Shown one piece after another: positions 13,103 to 22,369 of a stretch of DNA of 25,574 nucleotides; the first letter of the stretch is position 1; the number at the start of each line of letters is the position of its first letter. The DNA is from Geobacter sp. UBA5735 (GTDB taxonomy: Bacteria; Desulfobacterota; Desulfuromonadia; Geobacterales; Geobacteraceae). Both the position numbers and the translations under genes were made by a program. The notes under the pieces are model-generated. The model saw only the letters and a program-made list of their open reading frames with translations, made no database searches and was not told where the DNA came from. The stretch is from assembly GCA_002419385.1 (NCBI GenBank), contig DIFZ01000005.1, forward strand, positions 1-25,574, read 5' to 3'.

Positions 13103-16100
13103 GTGGGTGTTGGCATTCTGATTGGTTACTTCGCGAAAAGAGATGACGCCCGGGGAGCTCTCCGGGAACTGGCACAACAAGGATTCACTCGCACCGCTCT
13201 TGCTCACAAGGGTACGGGTGGAGATGTCCAGGTCGCGGACCCGTTCTTCCGGCGGCGTGCCCTCGGGGCAACGCTGGCTGCGATCCTGTCCGGAGGAATT
13301 GGCGGGATTGCCGCTCTTCTCGTGCACTGGTCTCAGTCGGTTCCCGGCTTGAAACTTTCCACTTCCCTGGTGATGATCCTTGCGTGTGCGGCCATCGGCG
13401 CACTGGCAGGTTTTTTGTGGCTGCGACGCTCCACGCATGGTGTTGAACCGGGGGTACTGCGTGATCATGCCCGCCGGCTCGTTTCCGGCGAATCCGTCCT
13501 GATCCTCCAGGCAACCGTCGAATCCTTGCAGCGTCCGATGGCACTGCTGCGGGAAAGCGTCGATATTCCTCCTGCCTTGTTCGTCATGTATCCCAAGCGA
13601 GAGCGGAGGATAAAGCAGCGGAACCCTGCGCTGAAGCTTTCCCCGACACAGATTCAGGAGCATGCCCGGCGCCATGCCGGAGAGCAGCAGGTGGATCAAG
13701 GGGCGCGGCACACTACCGAACTGCTCAAGCGTATGGAGCAGTCACGGGAATGGACCCGTCAGGTCTGCGCGGATCTCACTGCGGCGAGCCGCCTGGAACA
13801 GAAAGCAACGCTGGCCGCCGATTGGATACTTGATAACGAGTACATCCTGGAGGGAAATGCCCGCGATGTCCTGCTGAATCTGCCACGACGTTTTTACCGG
13901 CAGTTGCCCACACTGGCTTCTGATCCATACCGGGGCCTGCCTTACATTTACGGTCTCGCCAAGGATCTTGTATCGCATACGGAACTGCGCCTGGACCGGG
14001 AGAATATCCTGGCTTTTATCGAGGCCTACCAATCTTCGCGCACGCTGACTATCGGCGAACTCTGGGCAATTCCCCAGATGCTGCGCATCGCGCTTATCGA
14101 AAGCATCCAGAGTCAGGCCGTCACCGCATTGGCTGATCTGCGCGAACGTCAATTGGCCGACTACTGGGCGAACCGGTTGATCGCTGCCAATCGCCGTGAT
14201 TCCAACCAGCTTTTCGCGCTCCTGGCGGAACTTGCAAAAGCGGAACCGTGTCCCAGCCCGTATTTCGGCACACAGTTGGTCGACCTGCTGTACGACGAAG
14301 CGGCTGCCTTGTCGCCGGTCCGGAACTGGCTTGAGCGCACGCTCAAAACCCCCCTGCACGACCTCACGCTGCGCGAACAGAACCGGCAGACCAGGGAGCA
14401 GCTGTCCTGCGGCAATGCCTTCACCAGTCTGCGCCTGCTTGCCCTGCTTGACTGGCGGGAGATCTTCGAGAAGCTCAGCCTCGTTGAGCAGATACTGCGC
14501 CACGATCCGTCCGGTGTCTTTGCCGGGATGGATTTCGCAACTCGTGACTGCTGTCGCCGGGCGATTGAAGCGCTCGCCCGCGCTGCCGGCCAGACCGAGG
14601 AACAGGTCGCAAAGCGCGTCATCAAGCTGGCGACTCACGCCCAGCGTGAATCATCATCGGATGAACTGCGCAGCCACGTTGGTAGCTGGCTGGTCGGAGA
14701 GGGACGTGCTGAGCTGGCCCGGCTGATTGAATGCCGTGAAACGCTCCGCTACCGCTTTCTGCAATGGATCTATCGCAACTCCACTGCCGTCTATGCCCTG
14801 TGCATCGGCGGCTTCGCAGCGTTGTTCGCTTTTCCGATCGTCGTTTTTGCCCTGATCCCCGGCTTCGGCCAGGCCGGGACGTCGCTACCTGTCGGCCTTG
14901 GATTAGTGCTGCTCCTGCTGATTCCGGTCAGCCAGCTGGCGGTCGAGGCGGTCAATTACCTGAGCACGCGACTCCTGCCGCCGCGGCCTTTGCCCAAGAT
15001 GGATTTCGAGGATTCGGGGATCCCCGATGCATTCCGCACCCTGGTGGTCGTGCCGATGATGCTGACCAACGCGGAGACGGTTCGAGCCGAGGTGGAGAAA
15101 CTGGAGATCCGCTACCTGGCCAACAAGGAAGCAAATCTGCTCTTCGGCCTTTTCACGGACTACAACGATTCAACTACGCTGACACGTAAAGACGACAGCC
15201 GGTTGCTCCAGGCTGCGAGAGAATCCATGGAGACTCTCAATCAGCGCCATGGCGGCGAACTTTTTTTCCTGTTCCATCGGGAGCGCACCTGGAGTGAATC
15301 CGAGCAGAAATTCATTGGCTGGGAGCGCAAACGCGGCAAACTCGAGGAATTGAACCGCCTGATCGCCGGCACGCGGCCGGTAGACGCCGCACCCCTGGTT
15401 TACGTGGGGAACCCGGATAGCCTTTCGGATGTGCGCTTTGTCATAACCCTGGACAGCGATACCCAATTGCCGCACGCAACGGCCCGCAGAATGGTCGAGA
15501 CTCTGGCGCACCCCCTCAATCAGCCGCGCTTCGACGGGTTGGGGAACATCATGGCCGGCTCCTACACCATCATCCAGCCGCGTGTGAGCCCGACCCTGCC
15601 GAGCTCGAGCGCGTCGACCTTCAGCCGGCTCTTTGCCGATGCGGTCGGCATCGACCCTTACACCCAGGCTGTCTCCGATGTCTATCAGGACCTGAACGGT
15701 GAAGGGTCGTACCATGGCAAGGGGATCTATGACGTGCGCGCCTTCAGTCGCGTGCTGTCGGGACGGTTCCCTGAAGAGTGGGTGTTGAGCCATGACCTGC
15801 TCGAAGGGGCCCACGTCCGGGTGGGGCTGGCCAGCGACATTGAGCTCTTTGACGAGTTCCCCCAAGGATATCAGAGCTACAGCAGCCGGTCCCATCGCTG
15901 GATTCGCGGTGACTGGCAGATCGCGGGGTGGATTTTCCCACGTGTTCCGCGGCCTTCCGGCGGCCGGGGACCGAACCCGCTTTCTCTGATGAACCGCTGG
16001 AAGATCCTCGACAACCTGCGCCGCAGCCTGTTGCCCGCCACCAGCCTGGGCCTGTTGATCGCATCCTGGCTCATTTCCCCGAGGATCGGCGGCATCGCCA

Positions 16101-19100
16101 CGCTGGTGGTTGGCATGCAGCTTCTCTTCCACCCTCTGGCGCAGCCCTTCACCATGGCCACCACCCGCAAGGGGTTGAAGTACTTCGACCTGTCAAAAGT
16201 GATGCACGACCTGCTGCGGGCGACCGCAGATGCCGCGCTGCTGCCGCACCAGGCGGCAGTGGCCCTGGATGCCATTGCCAGGGTCTGCTACCGGCGCTTG
16301 ATCTCCCGTCGCGGACTGTTGGAGTGGACTGCCCAGGCCACCCATTGGAGTGCCTCCCGCCGGCAACCGCTCTTCGTCGCCACCCTGGCATTGGGCAGCC
16401 TCTTCAGTGTCATTACCGGCATGGTGATCTGGCGGGTCGTGCCGGCGAGCCTGATGCTGGCAGCTCCCTGGCTCGGGCTCTGGTTTCTCTCCCCCCTGCT
16501 CGGCTGGCTTCTCAACCTCCGCCCTGCGGAGCAGCAACGGGACTGCCCGCTGCCGGAAACGGACCGCCGCTTCCTCAGGCAGGTCGCCCGGCGGACCTGG
16601 CGCTATTTCTCGACATTCGTCAACGCTGACACATCGTGGTTGCCGCCCGACAACTTCCAGGTCTCCCATCAGAACGGCCTGGCCATGCGCACCAGTCCGA
16701 CCAACATCGGCCTCTGGATGACCAGCGCACTGGGCGCCCATGATTCCGGCTACCTGACCATCGACCAGGTCGTCGAGAGACTGACCTGCACCATGGAAAC
16801 CATCGGCCGTCTTGAGCGCTATGAAGGACATCTCCTGAACTGGTACGATATCCGGACCCTGGCTCCGCTGGAGCCTCGCTATGTTTCCACTGTTGACAGC
16901 GGCAACCTGCTGGGCGCCCTTTGGGCGCTGGGGCAGGGGCTCGACGAGCTGGTGCACGGACCGATCCTGAGCGGCAAAGCCTTTGCCGGCTTCGGCGACA
17001 CCGGCGGTATCCTGAAAGAGGTCGCGGGCTTTGAACGCCGCTCCGGCTTCGATCTCCATATCCTGGACGAGCTGTTGAACGAATGGGACTCCCCGCCAGA
17101 GCGCATCGCTGATGCACTGCGCCTGTTGCGGAGAATGGAGGGGAGCTTCAGGGTCCCCCTGGTTCCCGGGGGAGCAGCCTCATGGGCCGGGGAGATGGAG
17201 GAGCAGGTGGCTGCATGGATAACGGTCGCGGATCGCTATCTCAGCTGGATTGAAATACTTGCAGAAAAGTCGGAAACGGAGCTTGCGCCACTGGGTCAGA
17301 CGGCACTGAAAGCCATCAGTCTGGATCTGTGCCGGTCGCCTTCTCTCTTCGATCTTGCCCACGGGAGGATCGATTCGATCCGGCTCCTCAAAGAAATTCG
17401 CCAGGAGCTGCCCCCTGCATGCTCTCCCCTTGTCCCCTGGATCGACCGTGTCATCGGGGCCTTTGAAACCGGCAAATGGCTGGCCGGCGAATCCCTTGCG
17501 ATGGTTGAACGGTTGAAAATTGATGTCCGCGAACTGTCGGACGGGATTGCCATGGCTTTCCTGTACGATCCCCAGCGCAAGTTGTTCGCCATAGGCTACA
17601 ACGTATCCACAAACCGTCTTGACGGTTCCAGCTACGATCTCCTGGCCAGCGAGGCGCGCCTCGGAAGTTTCGTAGCCATTGCCCGAGGCGATATCCCCCT
17701 GGAACACTGGTTTTCCTTGAGCCGCCCGTATGGCGCTATCGGGCGGCAACGGGTTCTGCTCAGCTGGACCGGGACCATGTTCGAATACCTGATGCCGCTC
17801 CTGTTTCAGCGCTCTTACGGCAACTCGCTGCTGGACAAGGCGGCCGGGGAAGCGGTGGCGATCCAGATCGCCCACGGACGCACCCATCGTGTGCCGTGGG
17901 GTATTTCAGAGTCGGCCTATGCCGATCTGGACCTCAACAAGACCTATCAGTACAAGGCCTTCGGCGTTCCGGCTCTCGGTTTGAAGCGAGGTCTGGAGGA
18001 ACAGCTGGTCGTCGCTCCCTATGCCACCCTCCTGGCACTGAACGTGGCGCCTGATGCGACCGTGCTGAATCTGAAACACCTGGCCGGGCTGGGGCTGCTT
18101 GGCGATTACGGCTATTACGAGGCCATGGATTTCAGCCGGCAGCCGCGGCGTGTAGCCCGGGGGCATGCTCTCAAACGCGGGGTGATAGTCGAGGCCTATA
18201 TGGCCCATCACCAGGGGATGGCGTTTCTGGCGTTGACCAACTTCCTCCACGGCAACCCGTTCCCGCGCCGGTTTCACTGCGACCCGCGGGTGCGTGCCTT
18301 TGAGGCCCTGCTCCAGGAGCGCATACCGACCCTGCCGCCGCTGCACCTGATCTCGACGCGGCCGAATGAGCCTGCGCCGGCGGGTGCTGACCTGGCTGCC
18401 CCGGCGGGAAGCGCCTTTACCACTCCCCATACCGCCACGCCCAGGAGTCTGTTGCTCAGCAACGGCCGCTACGGGTTGATGATCACCAACAGCGGCGGCG
18501 GCTACAGCCAGTGGGGGAACCGGGAACTTACCCGCTGGCGTTCTGATCCGACCTGTGACAGCCGGGGAACCTTCTGCTATATCCATGAGGCCGATCCGGA
18601 GCGTCTCTGGTCCGCCACTTATCATCCGGTCGGCGGGAAGATTGAAGGGTATTCCGCTGCCTTTTCCCTTGACCGGGCCGTCTTCCACCGCGTTGATAAC
18701 GGTGTCCATACTGAAACGGAGATTGTCGTATCGCCGGAAGACGATGTGGAGGTGCGCCGGATTACCCTGGTCAACCGCTCCACCCATGCCCGTCGTCTCA
18801 ACCTCACCAGTTATATCGAACTATCCATGGCGCCTCACAATGGGGATCGCCAGCACCCGGCCTTCAACAAGCTGTTCATCCAGACCGAGGCGGTCCCTGA
18901 GCACCAGGTGCTCCTTGCCTGCCGACGACCGCGCGATGAAAACGAACTTCCGCTGTACGTGGCTCATTGCCTGACGCCTCAGCATGCAGAGGAGGGGAGC
19001 GTGCATGAAAAGGGGTGGCAGTTTGAAACCGACCGGGGACGTTTCATCGGCCGCGGTCGAACCCTCGCCAATCCCCTGGGGGCCGTGCACGAGCTCGGCA

Positions 19101-22100
19101 ACAGCCAGGGTTTTGTCCTTGATCCGATGTTCAGCATACGGCGGAGTATTACCCTGGAGCCGGGTCAGCGCACCCAGGTTTCCCTGGTGCTCGCTGCCGG
19201 GGCGACCCGCGAGCAGGTCCTGCTGCTGATGGATAAATACAGCGACCCCCATGCGACCGAGCGGGCCCTGGATTTCGCCTGGGGCTCGGCCCAGCAGCAG
19301 TTGCAGATGCTGCATATCCAGCCTGACGAAGCGCGCCGCTTTCAGCACCTGGCAAGTCACCTGCTGTTTTCCAATCCTCTTTTACGCGCACCTGCCGACC
19401 GCCTGAAAGACAACCGCAAGGGGCAGGCGGGATTGTGGCCTTATGCCATCTCGGGCGACCTGCCGATAGCATTGATCTCGATCGGCGAGGAACGGGATAT
19501 CAGCCTGGTCCGACAGATGCTCAAGGCCCACACCTTTTGGCGGATGCACGGATTATCCTCCGACCTGGTGATACTCAACGAGGAGGCAGGAAGCTATGAG
19601 CGGCCACTCCAGGAGCGACTGGAGCAGCTTATCCATGCCCATTCCCTCTCGGGGTCGTCTGACCGGCAGGGAGGGATCTTCCTGAAGAGTGCGGCGCACA
19701 TCCCGGAGGAAGACCTGAATCTCCTCAAGGCCGCGGCCAGCATCATGCTGGTGGCGGCACGCGGCACGCTGCCCCAGCAATTGGGGGTGCCGGTTGAGGC
19801 TCCCGAACTGCTGGAAACGCTGACCCGAAAACGTGCGCCCCGGGAGCCCTCTGCTCCGTTGCCCTTCATGGAGTTGAACTACTTCAACAGCCTCGGCGGT
19901 TTTACCCCTGACGGCCGTGAATATGCCATCTACCTCGGGCCCGGCAGCAACACCCCGGCGCCCTGGGTGAACGTCATCGCAAATTCTTCCTTCGGTACCA
20001 TGGTCAGCGAAACCGGATTCGGCTTCACCTGGTACGGCAACAGCCAGCGCAATCGCCTGACCGGCTGGTCGAACGACCCGGTGCTGGACCCGGCGTCGGA
20101 GGCGCTCTACATCCGCGACGAGGAGAGCGGCCTTTTCTGGTCGCCGACTGCGGCGCCGATCCGCGAGGAGAGCGCCTATCGGGCACGGCACGGGGTGGGC
20201 TACACGGTCTTCGAGCATAACAGCAACGGCATCGAGCAGGAGTTGACCGTCTTCGTGCCGGTGGATGAGAGCGGCGGGAAACCGGTCAAGCTGCAGCGCT
20301 TGCGGCTGACCAATGCCTCCTCCAGAAGTCGCAGGCTCTCACTGACCTATTATGTGGAGCTGACCCTCGGCGAAAACCGCGAAACCTCCCAGATGCATGT
20401 CGCGACCACCTGGGATGACGAAACCCATGCCCTGCTGGCGCACAACCGCTACCATCCCGAGTATGGTGAGCGGGTCTCCTTCACGGCCATGGTCCCCCCG
20501 GTTGACTCATACGGCGGCGACCGCACCGCATTCATTGGCCGCAACCGCTCCCTGGCCAACCCGGCAGCCATGGAACTGACCGAATTGTCGCAACGGACCG
20601 GGGCCGGGTTGGATCCGTGCGCCGCATTGCGGGTCAGACTGGAAATGGCTCCGGGCGAGCAACGGGATATCACCTGTATGTTGGGCCAGGCCGGGTCAGT
20701 GGCGCAGGCCCGGAAGCTGGTGCAGAGCTTCCGGGAGGGCCGGGCCTTCGAGGACGCATTCGATGAGACCAGGGCCTGGTGGGATGCGCTGCTCGGCACG
20801 ATCGAGGTGCAGACCCCCGAACTGGCCGCGGACCTCCTGATCAATCGCTGGCTTCAGTATCAGTCCTTGAGCTGCCGCATCTGGGGACGCTCAGCCTTTT
20901 ACCAGTCAGGCGGAGCATTCGGTTTTCGTGACCAGTTGCAGGACGTCACGGCGTTTCTTTACTCCAGGCCCGAACTGGCACGCGACCAGATCCTTCTGGC
21001 AGCGAGCCGGCAGTTCAAGGAGGGGGATGTCCAGCATTGGTGGCACGAACCCGGCGGCGCCGGTATCCGCTCCCGTATTTCCGACGACCTCCTTTGGCTT
21101 CCGTACGTGGTCGCCCACTATGTCCGGACGACCGGCGATGTGGACATTCTCCGGGAGGAGGTATCCTTCCTCAACGCGCCCCTGCTGGCTGAGGATCAAC
21201 GCGAACAATTCTCCACGCCGGAGGTCACCGTTGAACGCGCCGACCTCTTCGAACACTGCCGGCGCGCGGTCAACCGCGGCCTGACATCAGGGCCCCATGG
21301 CCTGCCCTTGATGGGGACGGGAGATTGGAACGACGGGATGAACCTGGTGGGCGCCGGGGGGAAGGGTGAGAGTGTATGGCTCGCCTGGTTCCTGTGTGAT
21401 CTGTTGCAGGGAATGGCTGAGTTGTCGAGCCTCGTGCAGCAGCCGGAGTTGAGCCAAACCTACCAGGAGGACAGATCTGCGCTGATCCGGCGCGTCGAAC
21501 AGGCCGGGTGGGACGGGGAGTGGTATCTGCGGGGGACCTTCGATGACGGCTCCCCGCTCGGGTCAGCGGGAAACTCTGAAGCGAGGATCGATTCCCTGCC
21601 CCAATCGTGGGCGTGGCTTTCCGGCGCAGCCGATCCGCAGCGCGCGGATCAGGCCCTGGAGTCGGCCTGGAACCATCTCGTCTGCGAGGATGACGGTCTG
21701 GTGCTGCTCTTCGAGCCCCCCTTGGACACATCGGAGCCGTCACCCGGCTACATCAAGGGGTACCCCCCAGGAGTGCGGGAGAACGGCGGCCAGTACACCC
21801 ATGCCGCCCTCTGGATGGCCATGGCCATGGCCCGCAAAGGGGATGGAGATCGGGCCGTGCAGCTGCTGCGCATGATCAATCCCATCGAGCATGCCCGCGA
21901 TGCGGCAGCGGTATGGCGCTACGGGGTTGAACCCTACGTGGTTGCGGCCGATGTCTACCGCTTGCCCGGCCGGATCGGCCAGGGCGGCTGGTCTTGGTAT
22001 ACCGGTTCGGCGGCGTGGATGTACCGGGCCTGGATTGAAGAGGTCCTGGGCTTACAGGTGCGGAACGGGCAGCTGCGGGTAAATCCGGTTATCCCTGCGA

Positions 22101-22369
22101 CGTGGCAGGGTTTCAGCCTCAACTACCGCCACGGTGAAGCTGTCTACGCGATCCAGGTGGAAAATCCGCACGGCTGCCGGCGAGGCGTCGCCTGGGTTGA
22201 GATGGATGGCCAACGCGTTGCCGGAGGGGTAATCCGCCTGGAACGGGACCTGGTGAAACACCAGGTCCGCGTCAGTATGGGTGACCCGGAACAAGCGGGT
22301 GAGGATGTAAAAGTGGAGCCTTATTCATTACCGGTAACAGGTCCCGGTTCCCCTGCCGGTTCCTCCTGA
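13103..22369 (+). CDS. NdvB/Cgs-type cyclic beta-1,2-glucan synthase (GT84 + GH94), 3088 residues
   Basis: A giant inner-membrane enzyme. Domains in order: an N-terminal segment (GYFAKRDDARGALRELAQQG) and two TM helices (about 54-76, 84-107); a long helical region; two TM helices (about 562-618); a GT84 glycosyltransferase domain with DSD at 784-786, EGSYHGKGIYDV from 867, SHDLLEG at 896-902 and RWIRGDWQ at 932-939 (the D, DxD, acidic, RW set of processive GTs); more TM helices (about 970-1138); a glycoamylase-like domain (about 1170-1740); and two GH94-like beta-sandwiches plus an (alpha/alpha)6 barrel with GDWNDGMN (D2741, D2744). In NdvB/Cgs proteins GT84 builds and cyclises the glucan and GH94 trims it by phosphorolysis. 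The start is GTG 13103 with AAAGGA 6 bases upstream. It is about 200 residues longer than the usual 2800-2900. Product linkage is inferred from homology. Confidence 0.92.
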   Translation: MGVGILIGYFAKRDDARGALRELAQQGFTRTALAHKGTGGDVQVADPFFRRRALGATLAAILSGGIGGIAALLVHWSQSVPGLKLSTSLVMILACAAIGALAGFLWLRRSTHGVEPGVLRDHARRLVSGESVLILQATVESLQRPMALLRESVDIPPALFVMYPKRERRIKQRNPALKLSPTQIQEHARRHAGEQQVDQGARHTTELLKRMEQSREWTRQVCADLTAASRLEQKATLAADWILDNEYILEGNARDVLLNLPRRFYRQLPTLASDPYRGLPYIYGLAKDLVSHTELRLDRENILAFIEAYQSSRTLTIGELWAIPQMLRIALIESIQSQAVTALADLRERQLADYWANRLIAANRRDSNQLFALLAELAKAEPCPSPYFGTQLVDLLYDEAAALSPVRNWLERTLKTPLHDLTLREQNRQTREQLSCGNAFTSLRLLALLDWREIFEKLSLVEQILRHDPSGVFAGMDFATRDCCRRAIEALARAAGQTEEQVAKRVIKLATHAQRESSSDELRSHVGSWLVGEGRAELARLIECRETLRYRFLQWIYRNSTAVYALCIGGFAALFAFPIVVFALIPGFGQAGTSLPVGLGLVLLLLIPVSQLAVEAVNYLSTRLLPPRPLPKMDFEDSGIPDAFRTLVVVPMMLTNAETVRAEVEKLEIRYLANKEANLLFGLFTDYNDSTTLTRKDDSRLLQAARESMETLNQRHGGELFFLFHRERTWSESEQKFIGWERKRGKLEELNRLIAGTRPVDAAPLVYVGNPDSLSDVRFVITLDSDTQLPHATARRMVETLAHPLNQPRFDGLGNIMAGSYTIIQPRVSPTLPSSSASTFSRLFADAVGIDPYTQAVSDVYQDLNGEGSYHGKGIYDVRAFSRVLSGRFPEEWVLSHDLLEGAHVRVGLASDIELFDEFPQGYQSYSSRSHRWIRGDWQIAGWIFPRVPRPSGGRGPNPLSLMNRWKILDNLRRSLLPATSLGLLIASWLISPRIGGIATLVVGMQLLFHPLAQPFTMATTRKGLKYFDLSKVMHDLLRATADAALLPHQAAVALDAIARVCYRRLISRRGLLEWTAQATHWSASRRQPLFVATLALGSLFSVITGMVIWRVVPASLMLAAPWLGLWFLSPLLGWLLNLRPAEQQRDCPLPETDRRFLRQVARRTWRYFSTFVNADTSWLPPDNFQVSHQNGLAMRTSPTNIGLWMTSALGAHDSGYLTIDQVVERLTCTMETIGRLERYEGHLLNWYDIRTLAPLEPRYVSTVDSGNLLGALWALGQGLDELVHGPILSGKAFAGFGDTGGILKEVAGFERRSGFDLHILDELLNEWDSPPERIADALRLLRRMEGSFRVPLVPGGAASWAGEMEEQVAAWITVADRYLSWIEILAEKSETELAPLGQTALKAISLDLCRSPSLFDLAHGRIDSIRLLKEIRQELPPACSPLVPWIDRVIGAFETGKWLAGESLAMVERLKIDVRELSDGIAMAFLYDPQRKLFAIGYNVSTNRLDGSSYDLLASEARLGSFVAIARGDIPLEHWFSLSRPYGAIGRQRVLLSWTGTMFEYLMPLLFQRSYGNSLLDKAAGEAVAIQIAHGRTHRVPWGISESAYADLDLNKTYQYKAFGVPALGLKRGLEEQLVVAPYATLLALNVAPDATVLNLKHLAGLGLLGDYGYYEAMDFSRQPRRVARGHALKRGVIVEAYMAHHQGMAFLALTNFLHGNPFPRRFHCDPRVRAFEALLQERIPTLPPLHLISTRPNEPAPAGADLAAPAGSAFTTPHTATPRSLLLSNGRYGLMITNSGGGYSQWGNRELTRWRSDPTCDSRGTFCYIHEADPERLWSATYHPVGGKIEGYSAAFSLDRAVFHRVDNGVHTETEIVVSPEDDVEVRRITLVNRSTHARRLNLTSYIELSMAPHNGDRQHPAFNKLFIQTEAVPEHQVLLACRRPRDENELPLYVAHCLTPQHAEEGSVHEKGWQFETDRGRFIGRGRTLANPLGAVHELGNSQGFVLDPMFSIRRSITLEPGQRTQVSLVLAAGATREQVLLLMDKYSDPHATERALDFAWGSAQQQLQMLHIQPDEARRFQHLASHLLFSNPLLRAPADRLKDNRKGQAGLWPYAISGDLPIALISIGEERDISLVRQMLKAHTFWRMHGLSSDLVILNEEAGSYERPLQERLEQLIHAHSLSGSSDRQGGIFLKSAAHIPEEDLNLLKAAASIMLVAARGTLPQQLGVPVEAPELLETLTRKRAPREPSAPLPFMELNYFNSLGGFTPDGREYAIYLGPGSNTPAPWVNVIANSSFGTMVSETGFGFTWYGNSQRNRLTGWSNDPVLDPASEALYIRDEESGLFWSPTAAPIREESAYRARHGVGYTVFEHNSNGIEQELTVFVPVDESGGKPVKLQRLRLTNASSRSRRLSLTYYVELTLGENRETSQMHVATTWDDETHALLAHNRYHPEYGERVSFTAMVPPVDSYGGDRTAFIGRNRSLANPAAMELTELSQRTGAGLDPCAALRVRLEMAPGEQRDITCMLGQAGSVAQARKLVQSFREGRAFEDAFDETRAWWDALLGTIEVQTPELAADLLINRWLQYQSLSCRIWGRSAFYQSGGAFGFRDQLQDVTAFLYSRPELARDQILLAASRQFKEGDVQHWWHEPGGAGIRSRISDDLLWLPYVVAHYVRTTGDVDILREEVSFLNAPLLAEDQREQFSTPEVTVERADLFEHCRRAVNRGLTSGPHGLPLMGTGDWNDGMNLVGAGGKGESVWLAWFLCDLLQGMAELSSLVQQPELSQTYQEDRSALIRRVEQAGWDGEWYLRGTFDDGSPLGSAGNSEARIDSLPQSWAWLSGAADPQRADQALESAWNHLVCEDDGLVLLFEPPLDTSEPSPGYIKGYPPGVRENGGQYTHAALWMAMAMARKGDGDRAVQLLRMINPIEHARDAAAVWRYGVEPYVVAADVYRLPGRIGQGGWSWYTGSAAWMYRAWIEEVLGLQVRNGQLRVNPVIPATWQGFSLNYRHGEAVYAIQVENPHGCRRGVAWVEMDGQRVAGGVIRLERDLVKHQVRVSMGDPEQAGEDVKVEPYSLPVTGPGSPAGSS

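Noticed and set aside
12770..13711. Minus-strand open frame of 313 codons across the start of the glucan synthase gene
   Set aside because: Most of it is antisense to coding sequence and the translation shows no signal, domain or good start.
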